This document shows positions 43,700 to 54,484 of a stretch of DNA of 56,051 nt, one piece after another. Source of the stretch: Fragilaria crotonensis. Its lineage: Eukaryota; Bacillariophyta; Fragilariophyceae; Fragilariales; Fragilariaceae. Each line of letters begins with the position of its first letter. Position 1 is the stretch's first letter. A model generated the notes under the pieces. That model was given only the letters and a program-made list of their open reading frames with translations, made no database searches and had not been told where the DNA came from. The stretch covers positions 1-56,051 of the forward strand of contig JAKSYS010000402.1 of the NCBI GenBank assembly GCA_022925895.1, in the 5' to 3' direction. The position numbers were made by a program, and so were the translations under genes.

Positions 43700-43709
43700 C
43701 CTTCTGATG
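43700..43709 (-). repeat. Right terminal inverted repeat of the nested transposon
   Basis: CCTTCTGATG, exact reverse complement of 31454-31463. It is followed by CA, the same dinucleotide that precedes the left end. Confidence 0.85.
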
Positions 43710-43711
43710 CA

Positions 43712-44578
43712 AACAATCGAGGACCGAATCAAGCTCCTGCACCACCAAGACAACATAACAACAATGATCGCAGAAGCACACCACAACAATCTCGCCCTTT
43801 TCAACAACAGAATCGCGGATCACGCCCTCCTCTCAGACCGATATCTTCAAACAATGGAACTCAACGGCGCCCTCCAAACAACACACCAGCTGTGAGACGA
43901 AACCCTAACACATCCAATGCTGCAAATATTGTATGCAATAACTGTGGTAGACTTGGCCACTATGCTAATCGATGCATAACCGCCAATCGCTCATCAACTA
44001 ACCAGAACAACCGTGGAGGACCGCCGCCCAGAAATCCAAACAATGAAAATGCAGCACCCCGCAACCAGCGTGCTTACTTCATTACTGACTCAACTGCTTC
44101 TAACTCCCATGCTTTTCACCATCAAGCATACATGGCCACCTGTGACCTCCATGGCACCTTCAATGGCCCATCTGCAGTTACCTCATGGCCTGATGTCAAT
44201 GCTCCTCAGATGGAAATCAACAGAGCATTGCTCAACAATGATTTCTTACCATCAGCACCAAACTCTCCACCCAACACAGGCTCAACAGAACTCTTCCCTG
44301 AAGACCCCTTATCAACACATCAAAGATTTGGACCACCAAGCCTTGACAACTGGCTACCTGACAGTGGTGCCACATGTCATTATACACCCGTTTTCAGCGA
44401 CCTTCGTGATGTTGAAGCCTGCCACATCCCTGTCTCTCTTGCTGACGGAACCACCAAGATCTCAACATTCAAAGGAACCACTGACTGCTACTTCACCTCT
44501 GATGAAGGACAAAAGTCTATCCTTGGCCTAACTGATGTTTATTATATTGAAGGTCTCAGCCACCGCCTTCTTTCCTGA
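43712..44578 (+). CDS. pol: Copia Gag zinc knuckle and protease segment
   Basis: Continuation of the gag frame right of the nested element. After an Asn/Gln/Arg-rich stretch it has a classical CCHC knuckle, CNNCGRLGHYANRC (from 43934), which binds RNA. An acidic linker follows, then LPDSGATCHYTPVF at about 44359, the D-S-G-A active-site motif of the copia aspartic protease that cuts the polyprotein. The frame stops at 44578 just after the conserved YIEGLSHRLLS segment. The sequence beyond (LTTISATQNFTVII in the next frame) is the usual continuation, so a single-base change is likely there. Confidence 0.85.
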   Translation, partial: NNRGPNQAPAPPRQHNNNDRRSTPQQSRPFQQQNRGSRPPLRPISSNNGTQRRPPNNTPAVRRNPNTSNAANIVCNNCGRLGHYANRCITANRSSTNQNNRGGPPPRNPNNENAAPRNQRAYFITDSTASNSHAFHHQAYMATCDLHGTFNGPSAVTSWPDVNAPQMEINRALLNNDFLPSAPNSPPNTGSTELFPEDPLSTHQRFGPPSLDNWLPDSGATCHYTPVFSDLRDVEACHIPVSLADGTTKISTFKGTTDCYFTSDEGQKSILGLTDVYYIEGLSHRLLS

Positions 44579-46056
44579 CAACCATCTCTGCAACCCAGAA
44601 TTTCACAGTCATCATCCAGAACAGAGCCACTACAATCCAGTTCCCAAACAATTCAAAATACACATGGCCCCTGCTCCTGCATGAACTCCCAACACAGAAT
44701 GCCTTTTCTACCATGGCACAACCTGTGGACACCACACCTGATGAAACTTCCTTCTCCTGCATTTGACCAACATGTTGATCCTACACAAGCTGACACCTCA
44801 AGACCAACAACTTCTTTGCCTCTTGAGACCATATCCGTCGCCTTGCGCACAGAAATTTCCGCAATCTCATGACCGGATCCCTGCATCACGCTTGGAATGA
44901 TCATACACTCTCGCCTGCGATTGACAAAAACACTTGGCCAATTCGTATCTCGATTAGCCAAAAACACGCTCGCAGCAAAATTCCTCTCCGACAAGGCTCA
45001 GAACCGTTTCACCAACTTCACCTTGATCTCATGAGAAATCCCTTTCGGTTTGGACTCACCACTGCAACAAACTATTCAGCCTACCTCTTTATTGTCACAA
45101 CACCTGGCAAACTAACTGGCTGGATAGGACTCCCAACTGAAAGCACCACATCCATCATCACAGCCCTTAAGTCCTGGCTTACTCAGACAGAACTACTTGG
45201 CCGCACAAAGTCCGTCCGCTTCATCCGTACTGATGCCGGATCTGCCTTTACATCTGCAAAATTCATCACAGAATGCAACAACCTTGGAATCAAACTTGAA
45301 GCTGCTGCTCCAGAACACCAAGAAATGAATGGCATCTGTGAAGCCAAATGGAGAGAAGTTCACAACACTGCAAATGTACTTCTCAACACTGCCCGACTTG
45401 GCGGTGCCTTCTTCCATCATGCACATGCCTATGCTGTTAGCATTATTAATGCTTGCCCAGCCAAAAATGTGACTGATCAACATGGCAACCCAACCACACC
45501 CTTCCAATACAGCTATGGCAGAAAACCAAGCCTTGCCAACTTCCGTGTATTTGGATGCCCTGTCTACTTCAAGCGCTACGAACCGACCTTCCGCAACAAG
45601 CTCATTACCTATAAGCAACAACTCCAACGTGCTTCCCGTGGTATCTTCATCGGATTCCCAGAGAACTCAGCCGGCTGGCTCGTTTACTCTCCTGATCATC
45701 CTCAGCGCATCGTCATCACTCGCGACGCCTACTTTGATGAAGACTTCAGCTCTGCCCTTGCCTTCGATTCAAAGCCCTTTGCCGGAGCCATTCCCATCCG
45801 ATCTCACTTGGATCCCAATGGACTCCAATCTTTGGACAACTCTGAACCATCAATTGTCCACCAAACCGGATCTGCTGCCAATCTAGGCATCACACCATCC
45901 ACCTATCTTGAAGAACTCCATGACTCTGAACAACTTTACAAGCACAAGACAATGGCCCTTCAAGCACTACCCATCCAGAAGATGATATTGATGACACTGA
46001 TCCCATCACAGAATCTGACATCTCTCCTGGACCAACACCACCAACTCCTCAGCTGA
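44579..46056 (+). CDS. pol: Copia integrase region
   Basis: The GAG-pre-integrase zinc segment is split between frames (RRLAHRNFRNLMTGSLHHAW region, 44820-44890). The main frame 44869-46056 has the integrase catalytic core: Asp in HQLHLDLM (about 45024), Asp in FIRTDAGSAF (about 45230) and Glu in HQEMNGICEAKW (about 45342), the D-D-E triad for strand transfer. It is followed by the copia block FRVFGCPVYF and the C-terminal GIFIGFPENSAGWLVY. The last 60 residues degrade into a non-conserved tail, after which the RT frame begins elsewhere. With the triad intact the core could be active if the frames are real. Confidence 0.85.
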
Positions 46057-48060
46057 TCAACTGGACCTTTCACCAACTGAGACACACCCCACTTCACAAG
46101 GAAATGACTTTATACTTCCAAGAGTGTGCTGAATCTCTGCCATCAGTTGATCCCATTCACACCGCCATGCTCGCCGTTGACGCATCCACAACTTCGCCCA
46201 CCGACGATCCAGTGGACAAGTATCTCCCTGAACCGCAATCCTTCAAAGCCGTTCTCAAACTTGACGATGACGTCCGCAACGCCTGGCTACATGCTATTCG
46301 CATGGAAATCAAGAACTTAATCGACCACGATACCTTCATCCTGGGTGAACAACCCCGGAAAGATGAACTCATCATCCCTGTCAAACTTGTCTTGAAAGCA
46401 AAACAAACTGCAACTGGTAAACTTGAAAAACTTAAAGCTCGCCTTGTCGCCCGTGGCGACTTGGAAAAACGACGATTGAAGAAAACTAAAGCTGCTTACC
46501 AGCAATTTCTCCAACAACAAAAACAAGACAATGCTGAAAACAATCCTGAATCCAGCAAGACAACTAACACCATCCCAATTGAGGTACCTCAACCTTTTGA
46601 GGACACATGGTCACCCTGTGCATCTTCAAGAGGGGTCAAGTTACTTCTCTCAACAATCTGTGCATCCCACCGCACCTCAAAAGTGCCGACTTCATTGGCG
46701 CATATCTACAAGCCAAAGTCATCGGTCGCCACTTTGTCAGACTTCCACTTGAGTATGCATATTACTTCCCTGAATATGCTAAATACTTTGGAACTCCAGC
46801 CCTTTTGAACAAGGGAATCTATGGACTTGTTTACTCTGGAAAATATTGGAACATTGAATTCTCTGAATGGCTTTACTCCAAAGGATTCATCCAATCCCAG
46901 TCTGAACCCTCCTATTTTGTCTTTTACAACAAACACAACCAATGGTTACGCCTTCTTCTTTGTCGACGACATGCTCTACGCTGGCAGCAATGACGCCATC
47001 GAAAAAGAATTCGAAGAATCCGTCCGCAATCGCTTCGACGTCAAGTTCCTTGGACCTGCTCAATGGTTCTTGCAAATGCGCATCCATCAACACAAAGACA
47101 AAACCTACACCCTCGACCAACATCGCTACGTTCTCAACACTTTGCAACGTTACGATCCCAACTCCGAGTTCCCTGAACGTGAAACACCATTCCCACCGGA
47201 TTACACCTTCAGTAAAGACAATCGACCTGTCACCGATCATGACAAACAAGTTGTCGAACAACACGAGAAACGCCTCCCATTCCGCTCCGCTGTATGTACG
47301 CTACTCTATCTTGCCTACAACACCCGTGCTGATATCCTCTTTGCAGTCTGCAAACTTGCAAAAGCCTGCGTCTGCCCTGGCGAACTCGACTTCCGTGCTC
47401 TTATCTGGCTGATTGGCTACCTACGCCGTCGCCCATATTATGCCATCAAGTTCTACCGGATGCCACGACCAACCCTGTTTACGACATATGTCGTCAACAC
47501 CGCATTCCCATTCCGACTTAACCGTATTTTCCGACGCCAGCTGGCAAGATTGCCCTGACACTGGCCGCTCTACTGTCGGTTATATGATCTTTCACAACGG
47601 TGCTCTCATCGAAGCCAACTCTACGATGCCAACACCAATTGCTATGTCAACGTCCGAGGCCGAATACATGGCCGCATGCTCTGCCTCCATGGCCACAGCT
47701 CACATTCGGATGCTACTCTACGACATGACATATCTCGGAACCAAACATTGGCGCGAATCTATGCAGCGTCTTCCAACCATCCCATCGATTCTCATGATCG
47801 ACAATGAAGCCACTGTGCAGATTGCCAAGAACGGCAAACTAACCCGCAAGACTCGTCACATCGAACGACGTTTCCACTATGTCCGTCAAGGTCAACAAGA
47901 CGGTATACATCAACTACATTGGATACCTTGCGCTTCCCAACTTGCCGACATTCTCACCAAAACACAAGTCAATTCCAAAATTGATCAACACATTGACAAA
48001 GTCTTCTGTACACTGCCTGATCACATGCTACAATCTACAAGTGAATCTACAGAGATTTGA
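46057..48060 (+). CDS. pol: Copia reverse transcriptase and RNase H region
   Basis: Three or four overlapping frames carry one continuous copia RT. From about 46200: FKAVLKLDDDVRNAWLHAI, then KLKARLVARGD (finger region), then in the next frame SADFIGAYLQAKV and LNKGIYGLVYSGKYW, and then FFVDDMLYAGSN (46952-46985), the xxDD catalytic motif. A thumb and connection region follows with LNTLQRYDP and RSAVCTLLYLAYNTRADI. RNase H starts with TVFSDASWQDCPDTGRSTVGYM (about 47520) and includes STSEAEYMAAC and LMIDNEATVQIA, with all expected acidic residues; it ends at 48060. Frame changes lie near 46600, 46960 and 47500. An insert rich in Gln/Lys (46490-46560) lies between two RT blocks. Confidence 0.85.
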
Positions 48061-48063
48061 TTC

Positions 48064-48071
48064 AAGAGGGG
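48064..48071 (+). other. Polypurine tract
   Basis: AAGAGGGG directly abuts the TG of the 3' LTR, the expected plus-strand priming site. Confidence 0.75.
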
Positions 48072-48969
48072 TGTTAAACATTCCGTATCGCCCTACATAT
48101 TTTTACATTATCCCTATCCCTAATTACTGACGCCCGAGTGCACAGTAAAACAATACATCGATGCTCCAGTAACCAGTGCGACACTACACGACTGGAATCA
48201 AAACTCACGTCGATTCAAATCATGTTCATCTCGTTCCTCGAGTTTGTACATTGATTTTCAAACGACGCTCAACGCCTCGTTTACGAAAAACAACGCAGCC
48301 GTACGCTGCTGACCGTGATTGATATGAGGAGTGTTCCTGATTGTTCCAAGGAACACTCCCCTTCAATCAGACCTCTCATTTTGGTCGCCCTTCATTTCTT
48401 CCCACAATTGTCAATTTTTCATATTTTAGTGTCACTCACCTTTTTACTTACTGCACATATTTTTCGCACGATGATGATGATCGACCATGACGCGTTTTTA
48501 CCCGCCGTCGTCATGACATCATATACACCGTGCTGTATAAATATTAGTAGCCAGTACGACGGTACTCACTACAACGACAATACAGCACAACACGGCGACC
48601 GGTACAACAGTACCTCTCGCACACAACTTCCTCTGCCCGTCGATAGTACGCGCACGTCTGAGTTTAACGTTACTGTACATAACGATAAACCATTAGACAG
48701 TGCCCACTATACGACACGCGATATTTCTACTAGTCAGTCTCTCGCACATTCATGTAGCGACAGAACGACAGATAGTACACATATCGTAATCTGTAGCGGT
48801 AGACAGCACTGCGTAGCTGTACCGTTTATAGATGAACTATGCAGTAGTCAGTGTCGTACTAGACACTCACCTACTGGGGGCGTACCCCGTAACGGTTACG
48901 TCCTGGTTCTTAACCCGAACCCTATGCCAACCTGCGCGTCGCTAGGTTCCGTTAACCCGAACCATATCA
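48072..48969 (+). repeat. 3' LTR of the copia element
   Basis: 898 bp, aligned gap-free with the 5' LTR, three substitutions. Its TATA box (48536) points toward the RING-like gene that starts 222 bases beyond the LTR end. Confidence 0.97.
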
Positions 48970-48974
48970 GAATT
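48970..48974. repeat. Target site duplication, right copy (GAATT)
   Basis: Matches 24697-24701. The flanking host sequence resumes here. Confidence 0.95.
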
Positions 48975-49190
48975 GCCAAGAACTCCAGTACGCGAGTACC
49001 GTATACTGTATACTCCAAGTACGTGTATTGCGCTCATAATTCGATACTTGTGTAGAGCGACTACCAGGACTGTAATACCAGGACTATACATTTGGAGTAC
49101 AGTGCACAGTTCTTACAGGAGACCTTCATCGAATCTCAGAACCCAACCTTGAACCAGCAGTCGAAAAGTATCAGAACTGACAGCAATGCC

Positions 49191-50801
49191 ATGTCGATCT
49201 TTCCCTTTCAATTCCTGAATGACTTCATGTCATCACCTGACAATGGCAATGATGACAACGACACGGTATTGGATGTCGAAAGCGGCGATGAGAGCGTTTC
49301 CGGAATGATGAGTGGGATCCATACGGAACCCACGACTGACAACACGTTCTTTATAGGTGATGGAAATTCTGTAGCCACAACTGCCACCACAGGCTCACTC
49401 ATGGCACCCGTCTATGGTGATCATGGAGCTACTACAGGATTACCGGCAGGAACATTTGTTGAGATATTCCGTCAACACATGACGCAGTCCCAATCGCAGT
49501 CGCAACAGACGGATTTGTCACTGTCAGCAGCTTCTGGAGTGACAGACTTTGAAGAACACAACGAGTCATTCACAATTGTATCGTCGGCTCCTTCTGGAAC
49601 AGGAACAAACAACGATGGTTATCTTCAACTTCACCTGCCAGTAGACAGAGAACCACCTCCTCTCATTCCCGATCGATTGTGGCACGGTGATAATCTATCA
49701 ATCTCTACAACCGAGTCTGTCTATCGAGACCTTGCCTCGTTGCAGAACAGCAATGCCGATAGCAACAGGAACAACAACGACAGTAATGCATCTCTCCTAT
49801 CGCTTCACCTTACGCCATCGATGCTCGACAGCGCTAGCATATCGGTGTCTAGTCACTATCACGCCGACGACGACAAATCTGTCAATACGACACAGTCCGA
49901 GAAACAACGTCGATCTATGGCCCGTCACGACAGCACTTCCTTTATCCAAGTCGGAGACAGACTTGCTCAACAACCTGTTGCAGAAGAAGAGGATTGTGAA
50001 TGGTTTGCTCGCTTCACCGAACAAGATTGGCTTGCCTTTCGTCAGGATGCCCAAATGATTATGGCTGCTATTGCCAAGGAGCATGGTACACGTCATGATG
50101 ACAATGATGAGCCATATCTTCCTTTACCACCCATGCCACCGAACCACGCAGTTGCATCAGCGATTCAGCAACCGTGTGCGGAATCCTATTGTGCTGCCGA
50201 TGTTCTCCCTCCAAGTTTCATTTGTGCCATTTGCAATGATGTGATTGTTGGTTCCACTACGCTCGATTGCTGTTGCGCACGATCGGCAGTTTGCATGACG
50301 TGTTGGGAAGATCATTGTTTCAGCTTCTCATCGTCCGACGACAATAACAATATCGATGATGACGACAATGAACTGGAAGACTTGATTCGCATTCATCACA
50401 ATACAACGTGTCCATCATGTGCCAAGACTGTCGTGCGGAACGTTGCTTGTCATGCCTTGGATGTTGCCATTCTTCATTGTGTCAAGGGACTTCCAGATCA
50501 ACATCCGGTCCAGACTGCGTATTACCGTCGTCTCGCGGCATGGCGAGCTCAAGTTCAACGTCGTAGGTTGGAATGGAAACGACATCAGGTAGAGGAACAG
50601 CAAACAGCACGTGACGCACTTTTGGCGGAACTGATTCAAGAAGAAGAACGATTCTTCTGGAATAAGGAGAAAAAGGCCAAGTCGTTTTGGGAAAATCACC
50701 AATTTATTCTTCTTGCGCTAGCCGAGGTTGCTCTTTTGGCAACGGCAGCCGCATTTGGTGGAGGTGGTGTCATGAGAGGCACTCTCTTGACGAGAAAGTA
50801 A
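49191..50801 (+). CDS. RING-like zinc finger protein with C-terminal membrane anchor
   Basis: 536 residues from ATG 49191, the first in-frame ATG, intact. Residues 1-270 are disordered and rich in Ser, Thr, Asp and Asn. A conserved acidic/aromatic patch (EDCEWFARFTEQDWLAF) lies at 267-283. The zinc-binding module is at 345-410: CAIC, then CCC and VCMTCW with a following His, an Asp/Asn-rich insert, then CPSC. This C4-H-C3-like spacing with PPSFICAICND at the start resembles RING or U-box E3 ubiquitin ligases, so the protein may recruit E2 enzymes. A basic helical region (RRLEWKRHQVEEQQTARDALLAELIQEEERFF) leads to a single hydrophobic segment (505-527, FILLALAEVALLATAAAF) and a short basic tail, fitting a tail-anchored protein of ER or another membrane. 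Substrate unknown. The copia LTR lies just upstream. Confidence 0.7.
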   Translation: MSIFPFQFLNDFMSSPDNGNDDNDTVLDVESGDESVSGMMSGIHTEPTTDNTFFIGDGNSVATTATTGSLMAPVYGDHGATTGLPAGTFVEIFRQHMTQSQSQSQQTDLSLSAASGVTDFEEHNESFTIVSSAPSGTGTNNDGYLQLHLPVDREPPPLIPDRLWHGDNLSISTTESVYRDLASLQNSNADSNRNNNDSNASLLSLHLTPSMLDSASISVSSHYHADDDKSVNTTQSEKQRRSMARHDSTSFIQVGDRLAQQPVAEEEDCEWFARFTEQDWLAFRQDAQMIMAAIAKEHGTRHDDNDEPYLPLPPMPPNHAVASAIQQPCAESYCAADVLPPSFICAICNDVIVGSTTLDCCCARSAVCMTCWEDHCFSFSSSDDNNNIDDDDNELEDLIRIHHNTTCPSCAKTVVRNVACHALDVAILHCVKGLPDQHPVQTAYYRRLAAWRAQVQRRRLEWKRHQVEEQQTARDALLAELIQEEERFFWNKEKKAKSFWENHQFILLALAEVALLATAAAFGGGGVMRGTLLTRK

Positions 50802-51106
50802 AAAGACAGCGACGGCCTACACGAGAAGGCAAATCACCACCCTGACAGCCTAGAGCATCCAATGACTGGAACAAGGACTGCAGCGGAGGAATTCAATTAA
50901 TGGTATCGCACTTAGTTTCGTAAATTCCCAACTCTTAAACAAAGCAGAACGTATACACTACTTTTTAAATAGTTATGATAAGTGTGGCAGTAGAACATTC
51001 TAGGTAGGCACTACCTTCTGTCGTCGCAAATCCTGTGTTCCGACATTAACTTCTGAGGATAGCAGGAAAGTCTCTTTCACACAAGTTTCCATCCAACGCA
51101 CACCGT
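50802..51106. other. Short convergent intergenic region
   Basis: 3' ends of the RING-like gene (+) and the spermidine-synthase-like gene (-) face each other here. Nothing else was recognised. Confidence 0.6.
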
Positions 51107-52433
51107 TCAGAGCTCATCCATTGTGGTAATAATCAGGGGTGCATCAACATGATCATAGATCTTTCGTTCGGCCCAAAGTGGAAGATCAAATGCACTATCT
51201 TGTAATTTCGGGTGATAATACGAAGTACCGCGATGATTTACCTCCATGTCCGAAAATCGATTCTTGACTTGCTCCAACGTTGATGCGGACGTCACGTTCT
51301 TTTCACACATCAAGAATCCAATGTGACCAGTGGGATAACTGGAAATTATTATTGAACCATATCGAACTCGTTCAAAACCAACTTTCAAGAGATCATGACG
51401 CCAAACAACAATTCCTTCCAAATCCGCTGGTATGTTAAATGTTTCAGCTTGCAAATTCAAAATTCCATCCTTACCGAGAATGCGATACAATTGTTGAAAG
51501 TGGTGTTCCGTGTACAAGACAGCCGATGGGAGTGGAATAACTTCCCCGTCATCGTTCCAAGTCCACGGATCTGACGAATCCTGAATAATCACGTCGTAGT
51601 AGCCGTCGGCTGCCCTTTCGACAAAGGCTGCACCATCTGAAATGTGAAGTGATACTCTCGGATCATCCCAGGCGGCACCCCACGAAAAATGTTTACGGCA
51701 AACTTCAATAACTTGAACATCCAAATCGACGTGATCAACGTGTTCGAGGGTTGAGTGTTTTAACAGCTGTGGTGGGATGGTGAAAGAGATGAATAGTGGA
51801 TCGACATTGAAGACATGAAAAGAACGAATTGCAAGATTGATAAGAATATCGACGTTGGATTCTGAAAAGCATGAACGAACGAAAGCACGCACGCACCTCG
51901 CTTAGGATGTAACCGTCGCCCCCACCGATGATGAGGGCTCGCTTTGGATTTATGTGTTGCATCATTGGCATTTGTGCCATCATTTCATTGTAGGAATCGG
52001 CGTCTCGTTCCGTTAGCTGAACAACATTGTCCAACATCAAAATCTTTCCGTAATATTTGGACAAGTGGACCTCAATGTTTTGATACTCGGAGACGTGTGT
52101 AAAGATGGGAGAATCGGCTGAAACGCGAAGACTTTGATAGTAGCCAATATCTTCTTCCCACATACCAACGCTATTCCGCGCTGCACTGACTGGTTGTTGA
52201 CCATACGTTACTGTGAGACCGCCAAGGAGAAGCATGACCAACATTGACAAAGATATGGCGGTACGAGTAAATGAGTGCATAGTCGAACCGGCAGTCCACA
52301 AATTCAGGCTATGTATCGACATGACCATTTGGTAATGACGACAAATTCGAACAACAGGATTGGCTCCGGTTGGTGTTTCTAGCGTTGGTGTATTGTTCCT
52401 GCAAGCTGTTTCAAACGGTGTCGAATCTTCCAT
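51107..52433 (-). CDS. Spermidine-synthase-like aminopropyltransferase with N-terminal signal peptide
   Basis: Two exons, 52433-51897 and 51766-51107, with a 130-base intron (donor GTGCGT, acceptor CACAG, phase 0). ATG 52433 opens the frame, but ATG 52280 gives a cleaner signal peptide (MHSFTRTAISLSMLVMLLLGGL...TYG) and may be the true start. The enzyme domain is complete: WEEDIGYYQSLRVS, LMLDNVVQLTERDADSYNEMM, the SAM-family GGGDGYILSE, HVDLDVQVIEVCRKHF for the nucleoside part, DGAAFVE, and YYDVIIQDSSDPW, the catalytic Asp motif. Spermidine synthases transfer an aminopropyl group from decarboxylated SAM to putrescine or a longer polyamine. They are usually cytosolic; a secretory-pathway form in a diatom suggests a role in long-chain polyamines for silica deposition, which is inference. 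Plastid import is less likely because no Phe follows the cleavage site. Confidence 0.85.
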
Positions 52434-54072
52434 GTTGGAATTTCGAATTCAACAGAATTTGTGAGATCCGGTAGCTTGTACAGTAGTTGGGTCCGCGAGT
52501 TCATGAATTGTGCTCCCAGTCGAATGAGAGAAAGAATTGGAATATCACTGGGTGCACCTGGGGCCTGGGGGCAGGAGACGTTTCATACTTGATATGATAC
52601 GTGATACAGGGATGTATTCTTGGTACTTGTACTCGTACGATTCTACGGAGGAGTGGTTCGTGGAATTGGTTGTACTGGTACTTGTACCTGGTACGTGGAC
52701 GCTATGTTCCCAAACGGCAAGCCCATCATCAGGACAGGCTGGTGAGTGAATGACCCCACATTCCTCGGGTGCGTTGGGGAAAAAAATTCACACACGCCGT
52801 ATCAGGGTTTTATAAAATAATACTGCAAGCTGAAAAATTTGGTACATTTGGATGCCGGTACGTATTATGGTGTACCACCCCTATGTGGACTTGCACCAAT
52901 GATCATTCGGTGTGCGAACGTCTTCACGGTTTTTATTACGGTTGTACCGACTCGCTTATCGCCTGGCAGTAAATAACGGGTATTTGAAATTTGGTGCGGT
53001 AGGTGATTCAGTAACTGTCAGCTGCTGTACCGTCTATTCACACGACAGTACTGCAAGTACAGTAGACCATAGCGCTCATAGTAACCTTCTGGTAAAAGAC
53101 AGTTACTTCACAATATGTCTCAAGTACTGGGTTTGAAAATATCACCGGACAAACTTGGTATATGGCTCCCACAGAGTGACGCTTACTGGTCAGTGTATTG
53201 CCCTCATTCCGGTGGTGGGATATTCCAACTCAGGAGATCAGGGTCGAAACCACCAGGATGACGAATTTTGACGTCAGCAAGATGTCACGGAATGTTTCAT
53301 CAAGGGAATTTCGGTTATGAAACTGAAACATGGGCACATGTATTCCTCTATTTATATAGCTTGAATATTGAAATGTCATACTAGGGATACACACGTTGTA
53401 TGGAGTTCTACCTACTGTATTAGGTGCCGTTTGAATCTTTGTGCGAGCCATTGAGCCGCGCCCATATTCAAATTTGACAGCGACGAGAGTCCCTGTACAA
53501 GAATACTGATACGTACATTTCTACGGAACCGGATTCGGCACACAATTGGAATCACAATTCCAATAAAATGTAATTTGGGACAATGGACCCCAGCTGACAA
53601 TCTGCTTGTAATATCTCTGTAGTTCACTTCTTTTTTCTTTCCAATCTGTGCATTTACAGAACATGTAGTAATTGTAGTCATTATTTGTGGAAATGGGATT
53701 GAAGCTCTGCTTTTGATTGATAATCTTATCATTTTTCTGAGGAGGATGACACCAACACCGGTGTACAAGCACCGGTATCGCATCAATTCCATATCGACAA
53801 ATCTCACGACGGTAATGCCGGAGTACTGTACTAGGCAGCCTGAGTACTCCAGTGTAGTAGTAGAAGTAGACCTGCGTAGTCTCCAGTACAGTTAGTGGAT
53901 GTACAGCAAATGTAGGCTTCGAAGTAAGACGTATATTGAACTCGGGTATGTATCAGGTATTACCTCTATGATATGATACCATGGGCCACTCGAAATATTT
54001 TGTACTCCTACTGTAGTATAATACACTGATGACAAGTTACGAACATCATTCTCTCTTTGTGTCAGGGTTGTG

Positions 54073-54160
54073 AAAAACCACCGGTCCCGATTTTCGCCGA
54101 GGTGGTTTTTTAAAAAACACCAAAAAACACCTAAAAAACACCCAAAAAGCACTAGTGTTT
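54073..54160. repeat. A-rich hairpin with adjacent AAAAAACACC repeats
   Basis: AAAAACCACC (54073-54082) and GGTGGTTTTT (54101-54110) form a perfect 10-bp stem with an 18-base loop. Immediately after come three near-tandem 10-base units of the type AAAAAACACC (54112-54150). Confidence 0.7.
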
Positions 54161-54448
54161 TTTACACAGTAAGGTCTTTAATTCTACATTCATTTTATTT
54201 GATGTTGGACCCAATATTCTACATTGGATGCTTGCAATAACATCAAAGCAATTGTTCTTTAACATATTTACATCCTTATTCAACCTTCTTTGTAGTTTGC
54301 AACTGCATATCTGAATGTGGAGAAGTTTGAAACTGTGTACTGTAGTATCGTTACGTGATACAGTAACAAGTATACAGTGGCATGCAGTATACAGTACTGC
54401 TTAAACACGTACGAACTCTTTGAAAAAACACCTTTTTAGCTCGAAAAT

Positions 54449-54484
54449 AAAAAACCACTGCCACCCAAAACGAGGTGGTTTTTT
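54449..54484. repeat. Second A-rich hairpin of the same type
   Basis: AAAAAACCAC (54449-54458) and GTGGTTTTTT (54475-54484) form a perfect 10-bp stem. It lies about 375 bases from the first and is again flanked by AAAACACC words (54424 and 54512). Confidence 0.7.

Larger units (their letters stand above)
31454..43709 (+). mobile_element. Nested Plavaka/CACTA-like DNA transposon with three genes
   Basis: A 12,256-bp insertion in copia gag. The ends are a perfect 10-bp inverted repeat, CATCAGAAGG (31454-31463) and CCTTCTGATG (43700-43709). Pairing continues imperfectly for about 16 more bases inward (shared pattern with TTACA). The dinucleotide CA lies on both sides (31452-31453 and 43710-43711), a possible 2-bp target duplication; removing the element plus one CA rejoins the gag frame in phase. 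Contents: transposase (+, 31823-35145), a long dioxygenase-like gene (-, 35167-39401) and an unknown gene (+, 41785-43461). The word ATGGTACA occurs near both ends (31489, 31512, 43537), and ACTGGACTCAAA occurs twice near the right end (about 43501 and 43640), as expected for subterminal transposase sites. Confidence 0.85.
24702..48969 (+). mobile_element. Ty1/copia LTR retrotransposon with a nested DNA transposon
   Basis: Complete element of 24,268 bp with 5-bp target duplications, 898-bp LTRs that start TG and end CA, primer binding site, purine tract, and domains in copia order: Gag, zinc knuckle, protease, integrase, RT, RNase H. Subtracting the 12,256-bp nested insertion at 31454-43709 plus its 2-bp duplication leaves about 12.0 kb, still more than twice the usual copia size of about 5 kb, because of a long coding region in front of Gag (25875 to about 30600). 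The LTRs differ at three of 898 positions, so insertion was recent. Reading frames change many times by single bases; see findings. Confidence 0.95.
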
